A stretch of 64,000 bases of DNA from Stenotrophomonas sp. UBA2124 (GTDB lineage: Bacteria > Pseudomonadota > Gammaproteobacteria > Xanthomonadales > Xanthomonadaceae). A program made the position numbers and the translations under genes. The stretch lies in assembly GCA_002329155.1 (NCBI GenBank), contig DCXY01000004.1, forward strand, positions 35,206 through 99,205. Direction: 5' to 3'. The notes under the pieces are model-generated. The model ran no database searches. It saw only the letters and a program-made list of their open reading frames with translations, and had not been told where the DNA came from. Below, in pieces: positions 16,426 through 25,037 of this stretch; the stretch's first letter is position 1, and each line of letters begins with the position of its first letter.

Positions 16426-16742
16426 TGCGCTTTCTCGACGACGACGATGCCGACGACCCGATCCTGTCGGTGGTCAACCTGATCGATCTGTTCCTGGTGG
16501 TCACCGGCATCCTGATGATCGTGATCGTGCGCAACCCGCTCAATCCGTTCTCCACCAGCGACGTGACCGTGATCGAGAACCCCGGCAAGGCGGACATGCG
16601 CATCACGATCAAGCAGGGCCAGGAACTCACCCGCTATGAATCCACCGGCGAAATCGGCGAAGGCGGCGGGGTGAAAGCCGGCGTCACCTACCGCCTGCCC
16701 GATGGGCGCATGGTGTATGTGCCGGAAGGCAGCGCGCACTAG
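16425..16742 (+). CDS. DUF2149 protein, ExbD-like single-helix partner
   Basis: 105 residues: acidic N-terminus 'DDDDADDP', one transmembrane helix at about 13-33, then a soluble domain of about 70 residues ending '...GRMVYVPEGSAH'. The family matches DUF2149, typically beside CobN-like and ExbB-like genes. The helix begins 'VNLIDLFLVVTGILMI'; its aspartate (position 17) occupies the place of the proton-carrying Asp in ExbD/TolR ('TPFIDVMLVLLIIF'). This supports a stator-like pair with the preceding protein. Translationally coupled to it by a one-base overlap; a terminator follows. Confidence 0.85.
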   Translation: MRFLDDDDADDPILSVVNLIDLFLVVTGILMIVIVRNPLNPFSTSDVTVIENPGKADMRITIKQGQELTRYESTGEIGEGGGVKAGVTYRLPDGRMVYVPEGSAH

Positions 16743-16749
16743 CCCGTGC

Positions 16750-16783
16750 CGGCATGCCCGCAGCAAAGGCTGCGGGCATGCCG
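16750..16783. terminator. strong convergent hairpin after DUF2149 gene
   Basis: CGGCATGCCCGCAG-caaagg-CTGCGGGCATGCCG, perfect 14-bp stem with a 6-base loop, between the convergent stops at 16742 and 16800. It closes the CobN-like operon and the receptor gene on the other strand. Confidence 0.75.
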
Positions 16784-16799
16784 TCCACACAACAGCCGC

Positions 16800-19178
16800 T
16801 TAGAACTTCACCTTCGCCGTCACCCCGTAGGCGCGCGGCTGGCCGGCCACGAAGGTAGGCGTGCCGAACTGGCGGCCGGTGTTGCCCGCATCTATCAGGT
16901 ACTGCTCATCGGCCAGGTTGCTGCCCCATACGCCGATATCCCAGCGGCCATCGGCCAGCATGACGCCCATGCGCAGGTTGAACAGGCCGTAGGCGCCCTG
17001 CTCCAGGCCGGGCGTGTTGTCATCCTCGAAGTACACCTTCGACTTCCAGCTATAGGAAGGGCGCAGGTAGAAGCTGGCGCTGCCCATGGGGATGCGCCAG
17101 TCCAGGCCGACCGCTGCCGAGTGGTCCGGGGTGAGGCGGAAGCGGTGGCCGGCGTAGAGCTGTGCATTGCCCTTGTCATCGCGCGCATCGAAGCGCGCGT
17201 GGGTCCACGCATAGTTGGCAAATGCCACCAGCCCCTGCGCCAGCTCGCCAGTGATCGAGGCTTCAATACCCTTGGCGGTCGCATTGCCGCCGTTGGACGG
17301 AATCAGGAACGGCGTACCGCCGGTGGGGTTGGGAATCTGGGTCTGGAAATCACTGTAGTCGTACCAGTATGCAGTCACGTCATACGCCAGCCGGCCACCG
17401 CTGGTGCCACCCTTCAGGCCCACCTCGTAGCTGTTGACGATCTCCGCCGGCAGCACCTCGCTGCCCTGCGGGCTGACATTGATGACATTCGGGCGGCGCC
17501 CGCGCGAGACGGTGGCGTAGCCGCTCAGTGTGGGGCTGAACGCGTAGCGTGCGGCCACGCGCCCCACCACCGAGTCGAAACTCTCGCTGCGCTCCAGCCT
17601 GCCGTTGGTCGCATTGTTGAGAATGTTGTTGCCCGCCAGCGGTGCCGGCTTGCCCGCGCCCAGGCCGTTGAGCAGCGAGGGCGCATTGCCCTTGAAACCC
17701 TGGTAACCGGCTGTCTGCTTTTCCCAGGTGGCGCGCAGGCCGGCGCTCAGTTCCAGTGATGGGCTCACCCGCCAGGTGCCATCGGCAAACAGATCCCATG
17801 CCCGGGTGGTGCCGTAGTTGGCAAACGCCTCGGTGTGGTTGGGGTTGAGCATGGCACTCAGACCCCGCGGCAGGGTGTAGGAGACAAACGGATTGCCATC
17901 AGGCCCGAACAACGGAAGCTGCGGGAACGGCATGCCACCAAGCTCTTTGCTGATCACCTGGCGGAACGTCGGGTTCTGCGACAGCAGCGCCAGCAGGCTG
18001 CGTTCGTCGGTGGTGAACGGCACCAGCTGCGAGCCGTCCTCCATGAAATAGCTGCCGCCGAAGAAGCCGGCAAAGCTGCCGCCATCATCGAAGTTGAAGC
18101 GCACCTCCTGGCTCCACTGGTCGCCCTTGGCAATCTCGGCAAACTCCATGGCCTTCAGCCGCGAACCATCGGCGTCAAATTCCTCGTGCGAATCAAAGCT
18201 GCGCCAGCCGCTGATGGTGTTGAGCGTCCAGTCACCACCGAGCCAGAACGAGCCCAGCGCGGTCAGGCTGCGTACGCTGCGGTCCAGCCCAAGCTCGCCA
18301 CCGCGGTTGAGCTCGGCCTTGCCGTAGGGGCTGGTACTGCCCCGGCGGTTGGGAATGGTGCCGCTGATGAATGCCGTACCCGGGGGCGTGTCCTTCTGGT
18401 AGTTGGCAATCAGGTCAATGCGGCTGGCCTCGCCGATCATCGCGCCCAGGCTGGCGCGCACCGCGGTGGTGTCCTTGCCGTTGAGCCGGCCACCGGCTGC
18501 GTTCTCGATGCTGCCATCGCGTTGCTCGTGGTACACCGCCACGCGCGCGGCCAGCGCCTCAGGCGCCACCTGCGCGTTGAAGTAGCCATCCACCATGCGC
18601 TGGTTGTCACTGCCGGCACCCACTTCAAAGGCGCCACCGGTTTCGTCTTTGGCCTTGTTCTGGATGTAGTGCACCGCGCCCACCTGCGCGGCGCGGCCGA
18701 ACAGGGTGCCCTGCGGGCCACGCAGCACTTCCACCCGCTCCATGTCGAACAGCGCGGCCGATGCACCACGCGAGCGGCTGATGGACACGCCATCCTGGAA
18801 CACCGAAATGCGCGGCTGCACATTGGCCTCGCCACTGTCGGAGGTGATGCCGCGGATCACGTAGCCCGGGTTGTTGGGGCTCTGCTCCTGCACCTGCAGG
18901 CCGGGCACGAAGCCGGCCAGATCACCCAGCGTGCGCATGCCCTGGCGGTCGAGGAACCCACCCGAGTAGGCGGTGATGGCGATGGGTACCTCCGACACCT
19001 GCTGCTCACGCTTCTGCGCGGTCACCACGATGGTGTCCAGTTGCGTGGCACTGGCTGAGTCGGGAGTGTCGGGCCCCTGCGCCAAGGCAGGCGCCATGGC
19101 GCTGGCCATTGCCAGGCAGAGGGCGATGCTGAGCGGACGCAGGGCGGGCTGATGCGCGGAGCGGGGGCAGGGAATCAT
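16800..19178 (-). CDS. TonB-dependent receptor, divergent from phoD
   Basis: 792 residues with a signal peptide (about 1-34, '...MAPALAQ'), 'LDTIVVTAQKREQQVSEVPIA' opening split around residue 45-65, plug with 'FVPGLQVQEQSPNNPGYVIRG' type sequence and 'MERVEVLRGPQGTLFGR', and a C-terminal strand 'RAYGVTAKVKF'. It belongs to the large CirA/Fiu-like receptor class common in sphingomonads and xanthomonads, for which substrates vary widely. No STN signalling domain is present. It is back-to-back with a secreted phosphoesterase gene (19331), which suggests a phosphorylated substrate. The start at 19178 is chosen because it directly begins the signal peptide; an earlier ATG at 19358 adds 60 non-signal residues. 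Confidence 0.88.
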   Translation of the reverse strand: MIPCPRSAHQPALRPLSIALCLAMASAMAPALAQGPDTPDSASATQLDTIVVTAQKREQQVSEVPIAITAYSGGFLDRQGMRTLGDLAGFVPGLQVQEQSPNNPGYVIRGITSDSGEANVQPRISVFQDGVSISRSRGASAALFDMERVEVLRGPQGTLFGRAAQVGAVHYIQNKAKDETGGAFEVGAGSDNQRMVDGYFNAQVAPEALAARVAVYHEQRDGSIENAAGGRLNGKDTTAVRASLGAMIGEASRIDLIANYQKDTPPGTAFISGTIPNRRGSTSPYGKAELNRGGELGLDRSVRSLTALGSFWLGGDWTLNTISGWRSFDSHEEFDADGSRLKAMEFAEIAKGDQWSQEVRFNFDDGGSFAGFFGGSYFMEDGSQLVPFTTDERSLLALLSQNPTFRQVISKELGGMPFPQLPLFGPDGNPFVSYTLPRGLSAMLNPNHTEAFANYGTTRAWDLFADGTWRVSPSLELSAGLRATWEKQTAGYQGFKGNAPSLLNGLGAGKPAPLAGNNILNNATNGRLERSESFDSVVGRVAARYAFSPTLSGYATVSRGRRPNVINVSPQGSEVLPAEIVNSYEVGLKGGTSGGRLAYDVTAYWYDYSDFQTQIPNPTGGTPFLIPSNGGNATAKGIEASITGELAQGLVAFANYAWTHARFDARDDKGNAQLYAGHRFRLTPDHSAAVGLDWRIPMGSASFYLRPSYSWKSKVYFEDDNTPGLEQGAYGLFNLRMGVMLADGRWDIGVWGSNLADEQYLIDAGNTGRQFGTPTFVAGQPRAYGVTAKVKF

Positions 19179-19330
19179 GGCGTGCCGTAGGTTGGTGGTG
19201 AATGGTGCGGAGCAGCGTTGAGGCGGCTGAGGCTGACCGCTCGATGTTGCTGCGCCATGACGGACCCGCCTGCCATATCGCAGCAATCTGCCCCCGCCAT
19301 GCTGCGCGGCCCGCCATCGTGGACCCCTGC

Positions 19331-21547
19331 GTGAACGCCCCCACCCCGCCTGCAGCATGCACTTCGCGCCGTTCTTTCCTCAAGCTCACCCTGGCTGCCG
19401 CCAGCCTGCCGTTCGCCAGCCGCTGGTTGCTGCCACAGGCGCAGGCGCTGCCGCGCGGTTCGCGCAGCACGTTTCCGCAATCGGTGGCCTCGGGCGATCC
19501 GCAGCCGGACCGCATCGTGCTGTGGACGCGCGCACCGGATACAAGCGGTGACAACGTAAGAGTGCGCCTGCAGGTGGCCGACGATGCCGCGTTCACGCAG
19601 CTGCGCGTGGAGCGCGAACTCAGCGCACTTGCCGCGCATGACCACTGCCTGCGCGTACGCATCACCCAATTGCAGGCCGGGCAGCGTTACCACTACCGCT
19701 TCCTGCGCCGCGAGGGTGATGGCTGGGTGTCCTCACCCGTGGGCATGACCCGCACCGCACCTGCCGCCGATGCCCCCAGCCCGCCGCTGCGCTTCGCCTT
19801 CATGAGCTGCCAGGACTACGGCGGGCGCTGGTACAACACCCTGGTGCCGCTGCTGCACGAGGAGCTGGATTTCATCCTGCACCTGGGCGACTTCATCTAC
19901 GAGTCGGTAGGCGACACCAGTTTCCAGCGCGCGGACGCCGCGCGCGGCATCCACTTTGATGATGCGGCTGGCACATTGCGAGTGGGAAAGGGCCAGAACA
20001 CCTATCTGGCCGCAGCCAGCCTGGACAACTACCGCCAGCTGCACCGCCAGTATCGCACCGACCCCGCACTGCAGGCGCTGCTGGAACGCGCGCCACTGGT
20101 TGCCATCTGGGACGACCATGAGTTCAGCGACGACTGCTGGCAGGACCACGCCACCTACCAGGATGGCCTGCACCCGGAAGGCGACATCCGGCGCCGCCGC
20201 AACGCCGAGCGCGCCTATTTCGAGTACATGCCTGTCGATGTGGACGTGGGTGCCATGGATGCCGATGGCGCGTTGTCGGTGGACGAGGCAAGGCTGTTCC
20301 CCAACACCGCGCTCTGGCGGCGGCTCGACCATGGCCGCGATGTGCGCCTGCTGCTGCTCGACTACCGCAGCCACCGGCCTGACCACCCCATCCCCGAAGA
20401 TGCCTTCCCCGGCGCGCTGGCCTATGACGAAGCCACGCTGCGCTCGCTCGCACCCACGCTGGGCCTGGAATGGGCGGCACTCGCCGGCCAGCTGATGCCC
20501 TACGTGGACCTGGGTGATGACAGCTGGTCGTCACTGCGCAAGCCACTGCGTCGCGCACTGAGCCGTGCCTACCGCGACGCCGGCCTGGAACGTAAGGACG
20601 CCGCCGCGCGCGCGGCCGCACTCTCCATCCAGCCCATGGCCGTATACGTGCTGCGCGATGTACTGCGCCGCTACAACGAGGCCGTTCCCGGCTTCATGCA
20701 CGTCACCGTTCCCGGCGAAACCAGCGCAAGCTACCTGCATGGCCTGCCGTGGTTGGCGCTGGGCAAGAGCGCGTTGTTCAGTCACTTCGGCAGCCGCTAC
20801 ATGGTGGTCAAGGACAGCTACGACCTGTTCATCGCCCTGCGTCAGGCCGAAGGCAAACTGCCACCGGCACTGGGCACCACGCAGCAGGCATGGCTGGACC
20901 AGCAGCTGAAGGAGAACGCGGGCCGCACATTGATCATCGCCAGCTCGGTCTCGATGACGCCCATGGTGCTGGACCTGTCCGATCCCGCACTCGACGCACC
21001 GCCCCTGCTGCGCCGCCGCTTCTACCTCAATGTGGACCAGTGGGACGGCTTAGCACCACAGCGCGATGCACTGCTAAGCGCACTGGATGCTGCCGGCGGT
21101 GCCATCGTCCTTTCCGGCGACATCCACGCCAGCTTCGCCACCCAGCACTCGCCACGCACCGTGGAGTTCACCGCCCCGGCCGTGTCCTCATCCACGCTGT
21201 CGGACATCATGACCAATGCCGCCAAGGCAGACCCCGCCACCGCCGAAGCCGGCATGCGGCTGGTGGCGGCGTTGGATGAAGTGCTGGCCAAGGGTGAGGC
21301 CCGCATCCGCCATGTACAGACCCGCAAGCACGGCACCGGCATCCTGCAACGCGCAGCCGATGGCCGCTGCGAGGTGAACTTCAATCTGCTGCCGTCGGCG
21401 CTGTGTGCCGAGGCGCTCTATGGGCAGCCGCAGGTGATTGAAGCGGCGGCGGAGCAGGTGCGCATGGTATTGGACGCAAATCCAGGCAGTACACGCACCC
21501 TGCAGCTTTCGTATTGCGGTGAGTACCCATTGAACTCTCCGGCGTGA
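19331..21547 (+). CDS. phoD: PhoD-family alkaline phosphatase/phosphodiesterase, Tat-exported
   Basis: 738 residues from the GTG at 19331, which gives a textbook Tat signal 'SRRSFLKLTLAAASLPFA' beginning 12 residues in; the frame stays open upstream to 19202 but that leader is not signal-like, so the start is moderately certain. After the N-terminal beta domain ('FPQSVASGDPQPDRIVLWTR') comes the metallophosphatase core: 'AFMSCQDY', 'LHLGDFIYESVG', 'IWDDHEFSDDCW', 'LDYRS' and 'LSGDIHASFA'. PhoD enzymes hydrolyse phosphomono- and diesters outside the cytoplasm using Ca/Fe. It is longer than typical PhoD (about 550) with an insertion between the DDHE and GDIH motifs. Divergent from a TonB receptor, with about 150 bases between. 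Confidence 0.9.
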   Translation: MNAPTPPAACTSRRSFLKLTLAAASLPFASRWLLPQAQALPRGSRSTFPQSVASGDPQPDRIVLWTRAPDTSGDNVRVRLQVADDAAFTQLRVERELSALAAHDHCLRVRITQLQAGQRYHYRFLRREGDGWVSSPVGMTRTAPAADAPSPPLRFAFMSCQDYGGRWYNTLVPLLHEELDFILHLGDFIYESVGDTSFQRADAARGIHFDDAAGTLRVGKGQNTYLAAASLDNYRQLHRQYRTDPALQALLERAPLVAIWDDHEFSDDCWQDHATYQDGLHPEGDIRRRRNAERAYFEYMPVDVDVGAMDADGALSVDEARLFPNTALWRRLDHGRDVRLLLLDYRSHRPDHPIPEDAFPGALAYDEATLRSLAPTLGLEWAALAGQLMPYVDLGDDSWSSLRKPLRRALSRAYRDAGLERKDAAARAAALSIQPMAVYVLRDVLRRYNEAVPGFMHVTVPGETSASYLHGLPWLALGKSALFSHFGSRYMVVKDSYDLFIALRQAEGKLPPALGTTQQAWLDQQLKENAGRTLIIASSVSMTPMVLDLSDPALDAPPLLRRRFYLNVDQWDGLAPQRDALLSALDAAGGAIVLSGDIHASFATQHSPRTVEFTAPAVSSSTLSDIMTNAAKADPATAEAGMRLVAALDEVLAKGEARIRHVQTRKHGTGILQRAADGRCEVNFNLLPSALCAEALYGQPQVIEAAAEQVRMVLDANPGSTRTLQLSYCGEYPLNSPA

Positions 21548-21931
21548 TCCGGCCTGTACGACCTGATACAGGCGGTGGGGCACTTCAACAGGGCTGCACG
21601 GGTTGAAGCGGGCTTTCCTGTCCAATCATGGGCTTGCCGGGTTGTCGCAGATCTGCCAGTCCCCAGACCGGCCAATCCGGTCATGAAGCTGTTTTTTCTC
21701 CAACGCCGTGAGTCGGCGAACGCATCGGCGCCAGTACCCTGCCGGGTGGAACTGACAGGTGCTGATGGCCACACTGCTTTGGTGAGTACCATCGCAGGGC
21801 GCGCGCACACTGGAATAACGCCGCTCAGCGACGCGCCTGCGCGTGCGCGTGCAGCATCCCTGTCACCGCTGGTTGCATCCTGAAAGTTGTTGCCGTGTTT
21901 TGGCGTGCACAAAAAGCAGGGATCACCGTCG
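21548..21931. other. intergenic stretch, nothing recognised
   Basis: About 380 bases between phoD and the convergent pdeM stop. Local composition is less GC-biased than the genes. Short frames exist but have no ribosome site, domain or codon bias. No clear terminator hairpin was found. Confidence 0.5.
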
Positions 21932-22573
21932 TCAGCGTATCTGCACGATCTGCTGACCATTGCAGGCAAAGCTTCCGCGTGCCTGCGCAGGGTGCACACG
22001 ATAACCACCGGTAAACAACGAGAAGGCTGGCAGCACCGTGGCCACCGGGCGTTGCCAGAACAGCGGGGGAGCACCGAGCCCTGGCAGGCGGATGACCGGA
22101 TGAAGGTGGCCGTAGATCGCGTGCTCGTCCGATGGCAGGGCATGCTCCGGCGGCATATGACTGAAACGGAAAGGGCCGTCATGCACAGGTTCCGACAACG
22201 CCACCACGCCAGCCGCATGCGCATCGAACGCACGGTCATGATTGCCCGGCAGCACGGCGACATCGATACCTGCATGCGCTTCACGGAACTGATGCCATGC
22301 GGCGTCGCTGCGGCTTGAGCGGGGACCATGAAGAAAGTCGCCCAATATCCAGAGCGAAGATGCGCCGGTGGTTGCCAGCAATGCCGCCAACCGTGACAGA
22401 TCCGCCCGGGTACCTCCACCCGGCACTGCAATGCCGCCTTCGCGCAGCACGCTGCCCTTGCCCAGATGCAGATCGGCTATCACGAGGCGGCGACGGGACG
22501 GCCAGTACAGCGCCCTGTCCGCCAGCAGGCACACCTGCTCCCCTGCGATAGCCAACGCGATCCGATCACCCAT
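21932..22573 (-). CDS. pdeM: ligase-associated metallophosphoesterase PdeM
   Basis: 213-residue calcineurin-like phosphoesterase. Metal-binding motifs appear in order: 'DLHLGKG' (D34, H36), 'GDFLHG', 'GNHDR' and 'GHLHP'. This is the fourth gene of the DNA ligase-associated repair cassette, in which it is thought to process DNA ends. Its ATG lies inside the end of the helicase gene (8-base overlap), which fixes the start and shows translational coupling. Confidence 0.9.
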   Translation of the reverse strand: MGDRIALAIAGEQVCLLADRALYWPSRRRLVIADLHLGKGSVLREGGIAVPGGGTRADLSRLAALLATTGASSLWILGDFLHGPRSSRSDAAWHQFREAHAGIDVAVLPGNHDRAFDAHAAGVVALSEPVHDGPFRFSHMPPEHALPSDEHAIYGHLHPVIRLPGLGAPPLFWQRPVATVLPAFSLFTGGYRVHPAQARGSFACNGQQIVQIR

Positions 22574-25037
22574 TGCGCTTCTCCAGCGCCTGAGCGGCGC
22601 GCTGCACGCGTACGCTCCACTCCTCACTGCTGAGTGTGCCGCGCCGTGATTCGGCCCATAGGGGAAACGACAGCGGCGTGAGCGTGCGCGGGCGATGCAG
22701 GTCGATCAAGCTTTCAAAGCAGCGCTGCATCACCGCCCGCAGATGCGATATCTCGAACTGGGTTTCCAGCACCTCACGCCGCGCCTGCCGCAGCAGCATA
22801 TGTTCGGGGTCATACTCGCTGAGCACATCGAACAGCAGGCTGCTGGAGGCCTGCAACTGGCGCAGACTGCGCAGCGCACGGCCCGGCAGTGACGGCGGCA
22901 GCAGGCCGGCCACACGCGCGATCTCGCGGAACTGCCGGCGCGCCAGTTCGGTCAGGTTCAAGCCTTCGGCCAGATCATCCAGCAATCCATCGGGCGACAG
23001 CAGGCTGCGGATCTGCTCAGACTCCAGCGTCTCCCTGCGCGCAGCAGTCAGGGCCAGCCCATAGTCGTTGACCGCGAAGGAGAAGGTGTTGGAGGAAAGA
23101 CGGCTCCAGCGCAGCGCCATCATCGCCGCCATGCCCTCGTGTACTGCGCGCCCGGCAAACGGATACACGAACAGCTGTGCGCCATCGCGCGTATTCACCG
23201 CCTCCACCAACAGGCTACCGGCCGCAGGCAACGCCGAAAGCTGCCGCTGCAACTGCAGAATGGGCGCCAGCGCCCGCATTTCGGATACGCGCGGCGGTTG
23301 TTCCAGCACGGCAGCGACCTGCCCGGCCAGTTCGCTGGACATCGGCATGCGGCCGCCCTGCCAGCGCGGCACGATGCCATCGCCTTTACTGGCCGGACGC
23401 ACATAGGCAGTCATGTCCTGCAGCCGCAGCAGGCGCAGCGTGCGTCCGGCAAACTGGAAGATATCGCCCGGCCGCAACCGCGACAGAAAGCTCTCTTCCA
23501 CGCTACCCAGAGCCCCGCCACGCGCCATTCGCACCAGTACCGCACCATCACTGGTGATCGTGCCGATGGAAAGGCGGTGACGGAACGCGATTTTCCGGTC
23601 TGTGACCACATACCTTCCTTGCGCGTCACGTGTCACCCGACGGAAATCAGGGTAGTTCTGCAATGCATTGCCACCCAGTTCGATGAAGCGCAGCACCTCC
23701 TGCCAATGCGCCTCATCCAGCCCGGCAAAGGCGTGCGTACCTCTCACTTCCCCGAACAATGCCGACGCATCGAAACCGCCGGCCAGAGCCAGGGTTACGC
23801 AGTGCTGCGCGAGTACATCCAGACACATCCGCAATGGTGGCCGAGCTTCCACTTCGCCCGCCTTGAGCGCCTGTCGCACGGCAGCATATTCGGCCAGCTC
23901 CAAAGCATGCGTCGGTACACAGATCACGGTGCCCACCTCGCCCGGGCGATGGCGCGCGCGCCCGGCCCGCTGCAGCAGGCGCGCCATGCCCTTGGGGCTG
24001 CCGAGCTGGATCACCTGATCAACGGTCGGAAAATCCACGCCCAGATCCAGGCTGGACGTGGCTACCACACACTGCACACTGCCATCGCGCAGACCTGCTT
24101 CAACCTGCCTGCGCAGTGCAGGATCCAGTGAGCCATGGTGCAAGGCCAGGCGTTCCGGTGCATCCAGCCATACCGACTGAAGCGCCTGGTGCCACAATTC
24201 GGCCTGCGCGCGCGTATTGGTGAACAGCACCGTGGTGCGTGCCTGCTGGATCTGTTCGACAACAGCCTGCATCTGGCTCAGGCCGAGATGGCCCACCCAC
24301 GGAAAGCGCTGTCCGCTGCGTGGCAGCAATGTATGCAGAGTGGGACGCTTCGACGGCTGGCTGCGTACCAGCGCGGCGTCCGGTCGGTGTGGCAGCAGCA
24401 CATCCCTGGCCTGCTGCAGGTTGCCGAGGGTCGCCGACAACCCCCACTGCACGATATCGGGCCGCCACTGCCGCAGCCGGGCCAGACACAGCTGCAGCAG
24501 AACGCCGCGCTTGCTTCCCACAAGCTCATGCCACTCATCGACGATGACTGCGCGCAGCCCTACGAACTGCGCCTGTGTCTCGGGATAGCTCAGCAGCAGC
24601 GCCAGCGACTCCGGCGTCGTCACCAGCACATCGGCGCGCCCCTGCCGCGCCAGGCGCTTGTCGCGGGCGCTGGCATCGCCGGTGCGCATGGCGACCACCC
24701 AAGGCAAGCCCAGGCCCGCGATGGGCTCCTGCAGCGCACGCACGGTGTCGTTGGCCAAGGCACGCAGGGGTGTGATCCACAACACGCGGATACGCGCATC
24801 GGAAGCGGTAATCCGCCTCTTCTTCTGCGCTGGCTGTGGCTGCTCGGCCAGCGCCTGCAGCAGTGGGCCGCCGATCATTGCCAGGGTCTTGCCACTGCCC
24901 GTCGGCGTCACCAGAAGGCCTGACTCGCCGCGCAGATAGCGACGCCACACCTCACGCTGGAACGGCGCCGGCTTCCAGCCACGCGTGCCAAACCAATCCA
25001 CCATCGGCGCGTCCAGAAGCGCCTTTCCTTTAGTCAC
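22566..25037 (-). CDS. lhr: ligase-associated DEXH helicase (Lhr-core type)
   Basis: 823-residue superfamily 2 helicase. Walker A 'TPTGSGKT' (44-51), DEWH box (167-170), 'LSATLGN' motif III, 'FTNTRAQAE', 'ATSSLDLGVDFPTVD' and 'QRAGRARHRPG' (motif VI) are all intact, followed by the winged-helix and Lhr-core C-terminal domains. Related Lhr-core enzymes are 3'-5' ATP-dependent helicases acting on RNA:DNA or DNA. The GTG start at 25037 overlaps the ligase stop by 4 bases (GTGA). Part of the exonuclease-ligase-helicase-PdeM operon. Confidence 0.93.
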   Translation of the reverse strand: MTKGKALLDAPMVDWFGTRGWKPAPFQREVWRRYLRGESGLLVTPTGSGKTLAMIGGPLLQALAEQPQPAQKKRRITASDARIRVLWITPLRALANDTVRALQEPIAGLGLPWVVAMRTGDASARDKRLARQGRADVLVTTPESLALLLSYPETQAQFVGLRAVIVDEWHELVGSKRGVLLQLCLARLRQWRPDIVQWGLSATLGNLQQARDVLLPHRPDAALVRSQPSKRPTLHTLLPRSGQRFPWVGHLGLSQMQAVVEQIQQARTTVLFTNTRAQAELWHQALQSVWLDAPERLALHHGSLDPALRRQVEAGLRDGSVQCVVATSSLDLGVDFPTVDQVIQLGSPKGMARLLQRAGRARHRPGEVGTVICVPTHALELAEYAAVRQALKAGEVEARPPLRMCLDVLAQHCVTLALAGGFDASALFGEVRGTHAFAGLDEAHWQEVLRFIELGGNALQNYPDFRRVTRDAQGRYVVTDRKIAFRHRLSIGTITSDGAVLVRMARGGALGSVEESFLSRLRPGDIFQFAGRTLRLLRLQDMTAYVRPASKGDGIVPRWQGGRMPMSSELAGQVAAVLEQPPRVSEMRALAPILQLQRQLSALPAAGSLLVEAVNTRDGAQLFVYPFAGRAVHEGMAAMMALRWSRLSSNTFSFAVNDYGLALTAARRETLESEQIRSLLSPDGLLDDLAEGLNLTELARRQFREIARVAGLLPPSLPGRALRSLRQLQASSSLLFDVLSEYDPEHMLLRQARREVLETQFEISHLRAVMQRCFESLIDLHRPRTLTPLSFPLWAESRRGTLSSEEWSVRVQRAAQALEKRNG

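Noticed and set aside
21575..21883. 102-codon frame between phoD and pdeM
   Set aside because: No expression signals and no recognisable product; treated as intergenic.
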